Shown: positions 15,439 through 23,763, counted from the stretch's first letter. The stretch: 64,000 bases of DNA from Jejuia sp040720935 (GCF_040720935.1 NZ_JBFDAE010000016.1:1-64000); one strand, 5' to 3'. Translations and numbers: made by a program. Notes: a model not told the origin generated them from the letters alone.

Positions 15439-16566
15439 ATGAAACAGCTCCTCCCATTTTCAATACTTTTATTTATATGTTTTTCTTCATGCGCCCAACA
15501 AACACCATCAAATGTTATTGCGGAAGATCCTACTGAAATTAACTATACTACCGAAATCATTGTTCCAGAATTAGACATTCCTTGGGGCATGGAATTTTTA
15601 CCTGACGGAAGTATGCTTATTACAGAAAAAGCAGGTACGCTCATTCACTTTAGAGATGGTACCAAAACCAATATTGAGGGCCTACCTGAAATTTATGTGA
15701 GGGGACAAGGCGGTTTAATGGATATAAAATTACATCCTGATTATGAAACTAATGGTTGGATTTATTTTTCGTATGCTTCTGCTGAAGGTGATGGCGATGG
15801 TGGCAATACAGCAATAATGCGCGCTAAATTACAGGGAAACACTTTAATCGATTTAGAACAACTTTACAAAGGTGTCCCGAACACAAAAAAGGGGCAACAT
15901 TGGGGTTCTCGTTTAGAATTTGATAACGATGGTTATCTCTATTTTTCAATTGGAGACAGAGGAAATCGAGATGTAAATCCTCAAGATATTACCAGAGATT
16001 GTGGCAAAATATATAGGCTGAATGATGATGGAAGTATCCCAACAGACAATCCGTTTTTTGATACTTCCGAAGCAAAAAAAGCTATTTTCAGCTATGGTCA
16101 CAGAAATCCACAGGGCATGATTAGGAATCCCGAAACTGGCAAAATTTGGATACACGAACACGGCCCAAAAGGTGGTGACGAAATCAATGTTATTGAAAAA
16201 GGTAAAAACTACGGATGGCCTGTAATTTCTTATGGTATAAACTACAGCGGCACATCATTTACTGAGATAACTCACAAAGAAGGCATGGAACAACCCCTAT
16301 TTTATTGGGTGCCTTCTATTGCGCCTTGCGGCATGGCGTTTGTCAACTCCGATAAATACCCAGATTGGAACGGTAATTTATTAGTAGGTTCTCTAAAGTT
16401 CTCATATTTGGAGTGTTTAGTGTTAGAAAACAATGAAGTGGTAAAACGCGAAAAGTTATTTGAAGGCTTGGGCAGGTTCCGAAATGTAAAACTAGCACCA
16501 GATGGTTATATCTATGCCGCAGTTGAAGGCACTGGTATTTTAAAAATCGTCCCTAAATCTAATTAA
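15439..16566 (+). CDS. PQQ-dependent sugar dehydrogenase (glucose/sorbosone dehydrogenase family) lipoprotein
   Basis: Predicted soluble-type aldose dehydrogenase with a six-bladed beta-propeller, related to YliI and sGDH. Seen: lipobox (CFSSC, Cys18); the propeller motifs IPWGMEFLPDGSMLITEK, GGLMDIKLHPDY, GQHWGSRLEFDNDGYLYF, IGDRGNRD, SYGHRNPQG and HEHGPKGGDE; and a final blade with LAPDGYIYAAVEG. Those histidine and asparagine motifs are the ones that bind PQQ and calcium in the family. Length 375 residues is normal. The next gene, 3 bases downstream, encodes a small cytochrome c, a plausible electron acceptor. The lipid anchor suggests a periplasmic membrane location. Actual sugar substrate is unknown, and no PQQ synthesis genes are in the window. 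Confidence 0.88.
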   Translation: MKQLLPFSILLFICFSSCAQQTPSNVIAEDPTEINYTTEIIVPELDIPWGMEFLPDGSMLITEKAGTLIHFRDGTKTNIEGLPEIYVRGQGGLMDIKLHPDYETNGWIYFSYASAEGDGDGGNTAIMRAKLQGNTLIDLEQLYKGVPNTKKGQHWGSRLEFDNDGYLYFSIGDRGNRDVNPQDITRDCGKIYRLNDDGSIPTDNPFFDTSEAKKAIFSYGHRNPQGMIRNPETGKIWIHEHGPKGGDEINVIEKGKNYGWPVISYGINYSGTSFTEITHKEGMEQPLFYWVPSIAPCGMAFVNSDKYPDWNGNLLVGSLKFSYLECLVLENNEVVKREKLFEGLGRFRNVKLAPDGYIYAAVEGTGILKIVPKSN

Positions 16567-16569
16567 ATT

Positions 16570-16974
16570 ATGAAGTTTTTTGTGCTTACAGTTATTGGAG
16601 GGTTTCTAACCTTTGCATTAATTTCCGCTAGAGTTCAAAATGAATTGCAAGAGAGTATTAAAAGAGGTAACGAAATTTATACCGATTTTTGTATCAATTG
16701 CCATATGGCAAATGGCGAAGGTGTTGAAAACACGTTTCCGCCTTTGGCAAAATCCGACTATTTAAAAAACAATAGAACTGCTAGTATCCGTGGTATTAAA
16801 TACGGTCAGCAAGGTGAAATTACCGTAAACGGAAAAGTTTACAACGGCTATATGGCGCCCATGGGACTAGATGACGAAGAAGTAGCCGATGTTATGAATT
16901 ATATTAACAATAGCTGGGGGAATTCAAACTCAGAAATAGTTACAGTTGAAGAAGTTGCAAGAGTGAAAAAATAA
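16570..16974 (+). CDS. Monohaem cytochrome c
   Basis: Small class-I type cytochrome c of 134 residues. Seen: an N-terminal hydrophobic signal (residues 2-20), one haem-binding motif CINCH (41-45), and candidate axial methionines in GYMAPMGL near residue 100, followed by the closing helix DEEVADVMNYI. Its ATG lies 3 bases after the stop of the PQQ-type dehydrogenase gene, so the two are co-transcribed and probably form an electron-transfer pair feeding the respiratory chain. No lipobox is visible, so it is either soluble in the periplasm or held by an uncleaved signal. Confidence 0.88.
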   Translation: MKFFVLTVIGGFLTFALISARVQNELQESIKRGNEIYTDFCINCHMANGEGVENTFPPLAKSDYLKNNRTASIRGIKYGQQGEITVNGKVYNGYMAPMGLDDEEVADVMNYINNSWGNSNSEIVTVEEVARVKK

Positions 16975-17006
16975 ATATATTTCACGCCTTATGTTTTTAC
17001 ATTTAT

Positions 17007-17014
17007 TAACTTTG
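17007..17014 (+). promoter_or_regulatory. Putative -7 element upstream of udk
   Basis: TAACTTTG matches the Bacteroidota -7 consensus TAnnTTTG, 29 bases before the ATG of uridine kinase. No clear TTG is seen at -33, so confidence is moderate. Confidence 0.45.
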
Positions 17015-17043
17015 TTTTCATTGCTAAAGAAATATAAAAACAA

Positions 17044-17649
17044 ATGCTCATAATAGGAATCGCAGGAGGGACTGGTTGTGGAAAAACTACAGTTGTAAAT
17101 CAAATTCTCGGGGAGCTTCCTGAAGGTGAGGTTGGTGTTATTTCTCAAGATTCTTATTACAAAGAGACATCACATTTGAGTTATGAAGAACGGGTAAAAA
17201 TTAATTTCGACCACCCACGAAGTATCGATTTCGATTTATTGGCAGCACATTTAAAAGTCCTAAAAAACAATGAACCCATACACCAACCCGTGTATTCTTT
17301 CGTTAAACATAATAGAACTGGTGACACCATTTTAACACATCCCAGAAAAGTAATGATTGTAGAAGGTATTTTAATCCTTACCAATCCAGATCTTCGGGAC
17401 ATGTTCGACATTAAAATATTTGTACATGCCGATACTGATGAACGCTTGATCAGACGCTTAAAACGTGACATTTCAGAACGCGGTAGAGATTTAGATGAAG
17501 TTTTAACGCGCTACAAAACCACGTTAAAACCAATGCACAACCAGTTTATAGAACCTATGAAGGAATATGCAGATATCATTATCCCAAACAATAATTACAA
17601 CACCGTAGCAGTTGATATTGTAAAAACCATCATCAACGAAAAATTATAA
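17044..17649 (+). CDS. udk: Uridine kinase
   Basis: Phosphorylates uridine and cytidine to UMP and CMP in pyrimidine salvage. Seen: the P-loop GIAGGTGCGKTT at residues 5-16, the motif SQDSYYK after it, NFDHPRSIDFDL with the substrate aspartate, PVYSF, VEGILIL, a lid-like arginine region (RLIRRLKRDISERGRD) and a final NNNYNTVAVDI. Length 201 residues is usual for the family. It is followed 3 bases later by a DivIC-like gene, an order I know from other flavobacteria. Cytoplasmic; no sign of special regulation beyond the -7 element upstream. Confidence 0.95.
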   Translation: MLIIGIAGGTGCGKTTVVNQILGELPEGEVGVISQDSYYKETSHLSYEERVKINFDHPRSIDFDLLAAHLKVLKNNEPIHQPVYSFVKHNRTGDTILTHPRKVMIVEGILILTNPDLRDMFDIKIFVHADTDERLIRRLKRDISERGRDLDEVLTRYKTTLKPMHNQFIEPMKEYADIIIPNNNYNTVAVDIVKTIINEKL

Positions 17650-17652
17650 CAG

Positions 17653-17982
17653 ATGAAAAAAATCAATACAAATCATCGTTTTTTAAAGCCCTTTAAAAAC
17701 ATCTACATATTAATATTGGTCGTTTTTGTGATTTGGATGCTGTTTTTTGACAGCAACTCATGGTTTATCCATAATGAATTGAATAATGAAATTGAAGATT
17801 TAAAAACTGAAAAAGAATACTACAAAAAGGGAAAGGAAAAAGACCAAAAAGACTATAAAAAAATAAGCTCTAAAGAAGGTTTAGAAAAGTTTGCTCGCGA
17901 AGAATACTATATGAAACGGGAAAACGAGGACATATTTATTATTGAATATGAAGATAGTTTAAAATTAAAAGATAATGAGTAA
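17653..17982 (+). CDS. DivIC/FtsB-like septum formation initiator
   Basis: Small bitopic membrane protein of the cell-division FtsB/DivIC family. Seen: a short cytoplasmic start, one transmembrane helix (about residues 14-33), a charged coiled coil (about 38-75) and a C-terminal piece with the family pattern GLEKFAREEYYMKRENEDIF. Length 109 residues fits. It overlaps the start of mutA by 8 bases, so translation of the two is coupled, although their functions seem unrelated. Role is inferred from the family: linking FtsL and FtsQ at the septum. Confidence 0.88.
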   Translation: MKKINTNHRFLKPFKNIYILILVVFVIWMLFFDSNSWFIHNELNNEIEDLKTEKEYYKKGKEKDQKDYKKISSKEGLEKFAREEYYMKRENEDIFIIEYEDSLKLKDNE

Positions 17983-19345
17983 CTCGTTATTTAATGAATT
18001 TGAACCTGTTTCCGCCAAACAATGGAAACAAAAAATACAGTTCGATTTAAAAGGAGCTGATTATAACGATACGCTAGTTTGGACGAGCAATGAAGGTATT
18101 CAGGTAAAACCGTTTTACCATGCTGACGATTTTAAAACAACCCCAAAATTATCTGGCACACAGGCAAGTCAATTCAAGATTTGTGACGCTATCTTTGTGC
18201 AACATGCTGGAAAATCCAATAAAAATGCCATTTCGGCCATTAATTCTGGAGCGGAAAGTCTGAAATTTATAATACCTTCCGAAGCTATTTCAATTGAAAA
18301 TTTATTAAAAAATATTGATCTTGATAACGTTTCAATTCATTTCGAATTGCAGTTTTTATCAGAGAAATTTATTAAAAATATTTCTGTCATTCCTGCTAAG
18401 ACAGGAATCCATATTAATACAGACATCATTGGAAATTTATCAAAAACCGGTAATTGGTTTTCAAACTTAAAAGAAGATTTTTCAAAATTTGAAACGGTTG
18501 TAACAACTTCAAAATCATTTAGCATAGACTTATCGTTATATCAAAATGCTGGAGCAAATATGGTGCAACAATTAGCCTATGCCCTTGCCCATGCCAACGA
18601 ATATTTCAATCATTTGGAGAACGCAATTCCTTCAAAATCAAATACACAAATAACAGTTACTTTTAATGCATCAGTTGGTACAAATTATTTTTTTGAAATT
18701 GCTAAACTCAGAGCATTACGATTATTATTTGATACCATATCAAGTGCCTATTCAATAGATTACAATTGCCATATTTTTACAACGCCAACCAAACGAAATA
18801 AAGCCATTTACGACTACAATACCAACATGTTAAGAACCACCACAGAATGTATGTGCGCTATTTTAGGAGGTTCAGACACCATTTGTAATGTGTCGTATGA
18901 CGCTGTATTTCACAAAAAAAATGAGTTTGGAACTCGCATTGCCAGGAATCAACTGTTAATATTGAAACACGAAAGTTATTTTGATGCAGTTGCTAATCCT
19001 TCGGACGGGAGTTATTATATTGAAACCTTAACCCATCAACTTGCTGAAAAGGCACTCATTTTATTTAAGGACATTGAAGTAAATGGCGGGTTTTTGAAAC
19101 AACTTAAAAACAACACCATTCAGCGTAAAATAAAAGAAAGTGCTGCCAAAGAACAAGAACAATTTAATTTGGGCGAAGAAATCATACTGGGAAGTAACAA
19201 ACACCCCAACAAAAATGACAAAATGAGGGCCGATTTAGAATTGTATCCATTTGTTAAAAAGCAACACCGAAAAACATTAATTGAACCCATTATTGAAAAA
19301 CGATTAACCGAAAATTTAGAACAAGAACGATTAAAAAAAGAGTAA
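17975..19345 (+). CDS. mutA: Methylmalonyl-CoA mutase small subunit
   Basis: Non-catalytic beta subunit of the adenosylcobalamin-dependent mutase that interconverts succinyl-CoA and methylmalonyl-CoA. Seen: the start SLFNEFEPVSAKQWKQKIQ, the barrel segment with NAGANMVQQLAYALAHANEY, and LRALRLLFDT. There are conserved but inactive-site-like stretches (LGGSDTICNVSYDAVF, RIARNQLLILKHES). It lacks the C-terminal B12-binding domain, as expected. Length 456 residues. A separate lipoprotein gene stands between it and mutB. An unusual feature is an in-frame segment reading VIPAKTGI near residue 140, encoded by a hairpin (18389-18408) that looks like a dispersed palindrome inserted in the gene. Confidence 0.93.
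   Translation: MSNSLFNEFEPVSAKQWKQKIQFDLKGADYNDTLVWTSNEGIQVKPFYHADDFKTTPKLSGTQASQFKICDAIFVQHAGKSNKNAISAINSGAESLKFIIPSEAISIENLLKNIDLDNVSIHFELQFLSEKFIKNISVIPAKTGIHINTDIIGNLSKTGNWFSNLKEDFSKFETVVTTSKSFSIDLSLYQNAGANMVQQLAYALAHANEYFNHLENAIPSKSNTQITVTFNASVGTNYFFEIAKLRALRLLFDTISSAYSIDYNCHIFTTPTKRNKAIYDYNTNMLRTTTECMCAILGGSDTICNVSYDAVFHKKNEFGTRIARNQLLILKHESYFDAVANPSDGSYYIETLTHQLAEKALILFKDIEVNGGFLKQLKNNTIQRKIKESAAKEQEQFNLGEEIILGSNKHPNKNDKMRADLELYPFVKKQHRKTLIEPIIEKRLTENLEQERLKKE
18389..18408. repeat. Palindrome inside mutA encoding VIPAKTGI
   Basis: ATTCCTG and CAGGAAT form a 7-bp stem around CTAAGA, flanked by GTC and CCAT. The translated string VIPAKTGI is very close to VIPAKAGI, which I recognise from dispersed bacterial palindromes that get translated in many unrelated proteins. 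Here it sits in frame inside an otherwise conserved gene. Confidence 0.6.
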
Positions 19346-19350
19346 TTATT

Positions 19351-20028
19351 ATGAATTTAAAATTTAACCTTATCACGCTTTTAGTAGTAATCACTTTATT
19401 CAGCTGTAAAAATGAAGTAAAAGAAAAAACCTTAAACGATTATAAATTTACTGAAAAAGGAACAGTATTAAACTGCGATAATTTTGATGTAAAATTGCTG
19501 AATGAAGCATTATTTTCTTTTGAAGAAGACATTATTAAATTTTACGGAAAGAATAATCCTAACATAGCTCGCGCTTACAACCAGTTTATAAGCAACGCCA
19601 TATATGGTAGAGCAAAATTTGAAGACATCGCTTCGCCCCATACCGTAAAAATATTTGAGGTTTTAAAATCAAAAGAAGATTTATGGCATCCAAATAGCGC
19701 AACAAGTAAATTAAATTACAACAGTCCTGTTTTTAGCTGTATTGCCAACAACATCGCGGACAAAGATTTAAAAACCACTTTAAATGCATTGGTAAGTACA
19801 AACAGTATGAGTCCAAAATTGTTTGGCCCAGCGATTCAATCTAACTATTCTGCTGCAATTAAAGACAAATACTTATCGGCTTATTTAGCCTTCGATTTTT
19901 TCTACGCTAAATTATTTAACGTCGATTTATCTAAAGTAGCTGAAAAACCAGAACCTAAAGTAGATTTTAATAAAATTCCTCCTATAGCACCTGATGCAAC
20001 AGATCCGCATGCTGGACATAACCATTAA
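19351..20028 (+). CDS. Uncharacterised lipoprotein between mutA and mutB
   Basis: Not recognised. The 225-residue protein has a signal peptide with lipobox (VITLFSC, Cys about 19), a mostly helical body with the stretch NIARAYNQFISNAIYG, and a Pro/Asp/His-rich tail ending DPHAGHNH. The tail could bind metal, but that is a guess from composition. It starts 5 bases after mutA and ends 5 bases before mutB, so all three are on one transcript. A periplasmic lipoprotein has no obvious part in a cytoplasmic mutase, so the linkage may only reflect genome packing. Confidence 0.75.
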   Translation: MNLKFNLITLLVVITLFSCKNEVKEKTLNDYKFTEKGTVLNCDNFDVKLLNEALFSFEEDIIKFYGKNNPNIARAYNQFISNAIYGRAKFEDIASPHTVKIFEVLKSKEDLWHPNSATSKLNYNSPVFSCIANNIADKDLKTTLNALVSTNSMSPKLFGPAIQSNYSAAIKDKYLSAYLAFDFFYAKLFNVDLSKVAEKPEPKVDFNKIPPIAPDATDPHAGHNH

Positions 20029-20033
20029 TTGAT

Positions 20034-22262
20034 TTGAGAAAAAACCTTCAACATATTGGATTGAAGACCGAAGACGGAAGACGGAAGACGGAAGACCGAA
20101 GACCGAAGACGGACGACCGAAGACGGACGACCGAAGTCAAAACTTTTGCTACCGCTGAAGGTATTGATCTTAAACCCACTTACTCAAAAGATGATTTAAA
20201 TGCTGTTGAGCATCAAGATTTTGTGGCTGGTATTCCACCTTATTTAAGAGGGCCTTACAGCACCATGTATGTAAGCAGACCTTGGACTATTCGCCAATAT
20301 GCAGGTTTTAGTACTGCGGAAGAAAGCAATGCGTTTTATAGAAGAAATTTAGAAGCTGGACAAAAAGGATTGTCGGTTGCGTTCGATTTGGCAACACATC
20401 GTGGTTATGATAGCGACCACGAACGTGTTGTTGGCGATGTTGGTAAAGCTGGAGTTGCCATAGATTCTGTCGAGGACATGAAGCTGCTTTTTGACCAAAT
20501 TCCTTTGGATAAAATGTCGGTTTCCATGACCATGAATGGCGCGGTTTTGCCCATTATGGCATTTTATATTGTTGCTGCAGAGGAACAAGGTGTAAAATTA
20601 AAAGACTTATCTGGCACCATTCAAAATGATATTTTAAAGGAATTTATGGTGCGCAATACGTACATATACCCTCCTACACCCTCCATGAAAATAGTTTCTG
20701 ATATTTTTGAGTTTACGAGTAAACACATGCCAAAATTCAACAGTATCAGTATTTCGGGATACCACATGCAAGAAGCTGGAGCAACTTGCGATATTGAATT
20801 GGCTTATACCCTAGCCGACGGACTGGAATATTTAAGAACAGGTTTAAAAGCCGGAATGGACATCGACACCTTTGCACCAAGGTTATCATTTTTCTGGGGC
20901 ATTGGCATGAACCATTTTATGGAGATTGCTAAAATGCGAGCTGCAAGAATGTTATGGGCAAAAATTGTAAAACAATTCCATCCTAAAAATGAAAAATCGC
21001 TGTCATTACGAACGCATTGCCAAACTTCAGGATGGAGTTTAACGGAGCAAGACCCGTTTAATAATGTCACCCGAACAACTATTGAAGCTGCCGCTGCGGT
21101 TTTTGGTGGGACTCAAAGTTTACATACCAATGCTTTAGATGAAGCTATTGCTTTACCTACCGATTTTTCAGCACGAATTGCCAGAAACACACAAATATTT
21201 TTACAGGAAGAAACTAAAATCACAAAAACGGTTGACCCTTGGGCAGGCAGTTATTATGTTGAAAAACTCACGCACGATATTGCAAAAAAAGCATGGGCTT
21301 TAATTGAAGAAGTCGAAGAATTGGGCGGTATGACCAAAGCCATTGAAGCTGGAATCCCAAAAATTAGAATTGAAGAAGCTGCTGCCAGGAAACAAGCACA
21401 TATAGATTCCGGACAGGATATTATTGTTGGACTCAATAAGTACCAATTAGAAAATGAAGATCCTATTTCCACTTTGGAAGTGGATAATCAAACGGTTAGA
21501 AATTCCCAAATAGAGCGTTTGAATACTATTAAATCTGCTCGTGATTCTGAAAAAGTAAAAGAAGCCTTGTCTAATTTAACAGAGGCAGCTAAATTTTCAG
21601 TAAATTCAAATGATTTTAATTCTGATAGAAATAAAGCAATGAATTCAAAAGATACTCACCTACGTGAGGATTATAATTTATTAGCTTTAGCTATTAAAGC
21701 TGCAAGAGCTAGAGCCACTTTAGGCGAAATAAGCGATGCGCTTGAACTAGCATTTGGAAGACACAAAGCACAAATAAAATCATTCTCTGGAGTGTATAGT
21801 AAAGCAATGGACAACGACGAATCCTTTAAAAAAGCACAAGAACTTGCGGATGTTTTTGCCGAGCAAGACGGTAGGAGACCACGCATTATGATTGCAAAAA
21901 TGGGGCAAGACGGTCATGACCGAGGTGCGAAGGTTGTGGCTACCGCTTATGCCGATGTTGGCTTTGATGTAGATATTGGCCCATTATTTCAAACACCAAA
22001 GGAAGTCGCTAAACAAGCCGTTGAAAACGATGTGCACATTCTTGGTGTGTCATCTTTAGCAGCAGGACACAAAACATTGGTGCCCCAAGTTATTGAGGAA
22101 TTAAAAAACTATGGTCGTGATGATATTATGGTCATTGTTGGTGGTGTTATTCCCAAACAGGATTATCACTATTTATTTGATGCCGGTGCGGTTGCTGTTT
22201 TTGGACCCGGCACTAAAATTAGTGATGCTGCTATAAAGATTTTGGAGATTTTGATTGATTAA
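20034..22262 (+). CDS. mutB: Methylmalonyl-CoA mutase large subunit
   Basis: Catalytic subunit with an N-terminal substrate barrel and a C-terminal adenosylcobalamin-binding domain. Seen: YLRGPYSTMYVSRPWTIRQY and RNLEAGQKGLSVAFDLATHR in the CoA/substrate part, RLSFFWGIGMNHFMEIAKMR, and the B12 motif GQDGHDRGAKVV with the cobalt-ligand His628. These are followed by DVDIGPLFQTP, LGVSSLAAGHKTLVP and VIVGGVIP. Length 742 residues. The best start is TTG at 20034, since RKNLQHI then matches the usual N-terminus and no ATG occurs before the conserved core. Between that start and the core lies a run of Lys/Thr/Glu/Asp/Arg repeats encoded by a heptamer-like minisatellite (20063-20136). The enzyme core is intact. 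Confidence 0.95.
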   Translation: MRKNLQHIGLKTEDGRRKTEDRRPKTDDRRRTTEVKTFATAEGIDLKPTYSKDDLNAVEHQDFVAGIPPYLRGPYSTMYVSRPWTIRQYAGFSTAEESNAFYRRNLEAGQKGLSVAFDLATHRGYDSDHERVVGDVGKAGVAIDSVEDMKLLFDQIPLDKMSVSMTMNGAVLPIMAFYIVAAEEQGVKLKDLSGTIQNDILKEFMVRNTYIYPPTPSMKIVSDIFEFTSKHMPKFNSISISGYHMQEAGATCDIELAYTLADGLEYLRTGLKAGMDIDTFAPRLSFFWGIGMNHFMEIAKMRAARMLWAKIVKQFHPKNEKSLSLRTHCQTSGWSLTEQDPFNNVTRTTIEAAAAVFGGTQSLHTNALDEAIALPTDFSARIARNTQIFLQEETKITKTVDPWAGSYYVEKLTHDIAKKAWALIEEVEELGGMTKAIEAGIPKIRIEEAAARKQAHIDSGQDIIVGLNKYQLENEDPISTLEVDNQTVRNSQIERLNTIKSARDSEKVKEALSNLTEAAKFSVNSNDFNSDRNKAMNSKDTHLREDYNLLALAIKAARARATLGEISDALELAFGRHKAQIKSFSGVYSKAMDNDESFKKAQELADVFAEQDGRRPRIMIAKMGQDGHDRGAKVVATAYADVGFDVDIGPLFQTPKEVAKQAVENDVHILGVSSLAAGHKTLVPQVIEELKNYGRDDIMVIVGGVIPKQDYHYLFDAGAVAVFGPGTKISDAAIKILEILID
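20063..20136 (+). repeat. GAAGACG-type minisatellite inside the mutB N-terminus
   Basis: About 74 bases made of near-repeats of GAAGACGG, GAAGACCG and GACGACCG. In frame they encode alternating Glu/Asp/Gly/Arg/Arg/Lys/Thr residues (residues about 10-35). The tract lies before the conserved enzyme core and keeps the reading frame. It looks like a dispersed simple repeat rather than mutase sequence. Confidence 0.85.
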
Positions 22263-22274
22263 TAATTTAATAAA

Positions 22275-22841
22275 ATGAAAAACCTACTTATTACTATTCT
22301 TTTCATATCCAGTTTTTCTACAAGTGCTCAAAAAGAAGGGCAAATATTTTGTGAAGGGGATGAAACCGAAACCTATTTTCCTTCCATTGATTCTAAAAAA
22401 TATATTGTTTGGGGAAACACCTTTTATGTTGAAAAATTAGTTGGGAAAAAAAAATTAAATAATAAAACATATAAAGAATTCACTCAAACTTGGGAGTCGG
22501 GACATGTAGCATATTTATACCTTAGAGAACATGATGGTATTATTTTTCAATTTGAAGAATGTTGTAGTGATGATACCATAAGAATCCCAAAACAACCAAA
22601 AAATGGATTGACTTGGAAATCTGCAGATGGCTTGTCTTCATATGAAATTATTACCTTAAAAGGAAAACTAAAAACTCCTATTTGCACATATAAAAACCTT
22701 TTAGTTTTAAAATCTATATTCGAAAACGGAACATTTACTTTTTATTATCAGAAAGGTTATGGTTATATAGGTGCTGTACAGAATAAAGAATTAATTTCGT
22801 TTGTAACGCCTATCTCTCCAAAAGAACTATTGGAAGAATAA
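22275..22841 (+). CDS. Uncharacterised exported protein
   Basis: Not recognised. The 188-residue product has a cleavable signal peptide (LLITILFISSFSTSAQ) and a mature domain rich in beta strands with one cysteine pair (FEECCSDD) near the middle and another cysteine in KTPICTYKN. No catalytic motif is apparent. The start is 12 bases after mutB, so it may be the last gene of that transcript, yet it lies at the edge of the small accessory islet that follows. Secreted or periplasmic location is inferred from the signal peptide, which lacks a lipobox. Confidence 0.7.
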   Translation: MKNLLITILFISSFSTSAQKEGQIFCEGDETETYFPSIDSKKYIVWGNTFYVEKLVGKKKLNNKTYKEFTQTWESGHVAYLYLREHDGIIFQFEECCSDDTIRIPKQPKNGLTWKSADGLSSYEIITLKGKLKTPICTYKNLLVLKSIFENGTFTFYYQKGYGYIGAVQNKELISFVTPISPKELLEE

Positions 22842-22891
22842 AACTTATAATTGATTTGTATTTGGCATAAATTTACATCAAAACGAAAATT

Positions 22892-23130
22892 ATGGCAAGA
22901 CCAAAGTATCTTAATCACAACTCGAAACGATGAATGGTTAAAATCTCAAATAGAAAATAAAGAATACACTAGTAAAAGTGAGCTTGTTAATGTTTTGATT
23001 AGCCAAGCAAGAAGTCAGCAATTTCAAATTGATTGGATTAGGACAAAATAGATTCGGCTGAAATAGCGGTTTTACAAATGACAGTAAAGAAGATATTTTA
23101 AAGCAATCGAAAGCCTTACTTAATGGCTAA
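22892..23130 (+). pseudogene. Decayed ParD-type antitoxin
   Basis: Reading through two single-base frameshifts reconstructs a protein of about 79 residues. It starts MARPK, continues SILITTRNDEWLKSQIENK and YTSKSELVNVLISQA, and ends NSGFTNDSKEDILKQSKALL followed by Asn-Gly-stop. This is the ribbon-helix-helix ParD pattern. The first shift is just after MARPK (22908 region) and the second after DSAE (about 23057); an in-frame TAG is also created. Its end overlaps the start of the parE remnant, as in intact parDE operons. In its present form no functional antitoxin can be made. Confidence 0.8.
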
Positions 23131-23406
23131 ATATAAACTGAGTAATTCTAACAAAGAAGACTTGAGAAGAATTCATCATTACGCGTTAAAAAATTCGGAG
23201 TGTCGCAAGCTGATACATACTTTGATGCTTTTTTTTGAGTATTTTATATTATTGCGCTACGACCATTTTCATTTGAAGCCGTTGATTTTATTAAAGTAGG
23301 TTACAGACGTTGAGTTTGTGGGTCTGATTGTATTTACTATAAAATTAATAATATTGTTGAAACAATGGCAATTATTGGAAGATAGGATTTGAATGAAATT
23401 TTTTAA
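23123..23406 (+). pseudogene. Decayed ParE-type toxin
   Basis: Begins MAKYKLSNSNKEDLRRIHHY, the start typical of ParE/RelE-fold toxins. Recognisable pieces continue in other frames: KFGVSQADTYFDAFFEYF, FEAVDFIKVGYRR, then a stop, then IYYKIN and IVETMAIIGR. At least two frameshifts and two in-frame stop codons break it. It directly overlaps the parD remnant (ATG inside its last codons), so the pair was once a parDE toxin-antitoxin operon. The degree of decay (every few tens of codons) suggests it has been dead for some time. The stretch from here to about 23520 holds no other gene that I can see. Confidence 0.8.
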
Positions 23407-23523
23407 GGTTTTCAACTACTTTCGTTTAACTTCAGATGTAAAACATAAAAAACGATTTCATACACATAAAGAACATTAGGCACAATATATTTGAAAACTA
23501 TAACACTTAAATAAATTAAAAAT

Positions 23524-23539
23524 ATTACTTTTGAGTAAT
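23524..23539. promoter_or_regulatory. Inverted repeat over a -7 element before the two-gene module
   Basis: ATTACT-TTTG-AGTAAT is a perfect 6-bp inverted repeat that overlaps a TACTTTTG match (23526-23533) to the -7 consensus, 35 bases before the ATG of the small protein. A dyad over the promoter is what an autoregulating antitoxin would bind. This is inference from position only. Confidence 0.4.
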
Positions 23540-23568
23540 TGTATTATTTTATCAAATAGCATATAGAT

Positions 23569-23763
23569 ATGAAAACTAAAACAGTAAACTTAAAAGAAAA
23601 AGAAACTGAACAGTTTATCTCTATATTGATAAAATATAAAGAGAAAGTATCAAGAACTGAAAAGACTTCAAAAAAATTTCTTGTTGATTTAGGTGTTATA
23701 ACCGAAAAAGGAAATCTTAAAAAAAACTATAGAAATATATGTATTCCAGAGGTTCAGGAATAA
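23569..23763 (+). CDS. Small protein upstream of the ART-like gene, possible antitoxin
   Basis: Not recognised by family. The 64-residue product is lysine-rich and mostly helical by composition (LKEKETEQFISILIKYKEK), then has the pattern FLVDLGVITEKGNLKKNYRN, which resembles the end of small antitoxin or helix-turn-helix proteins. Its last 25 bases overlap the start of the next gene in another frame, the arrangement usual for antitoxin-toxin pairs. A dyad overlaps the putative promoter. No signal peptide. The antitoxin role is inferred only from size, order and overlap. Confidence 0.55.
   Translation: MKTKTVNLKEKETEQFISILIKYKEKVSRTEKTSKKFLVDLGVITEKGNLKKNYRNICIPEVQE

Noticed and set aside
18389..18408. 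Terminator inside mutA
   Set aside because: The hairpin has no T run after it and the reading frame continues through it with conserved sequence on both sides.
22851..23051. 66-residue ORF taken as a complete gene
   Set aside because: Only its second half is ParD-like; the true start (MARPK) is in another frame and a premature stop follows, so it is part of a pseudogene.
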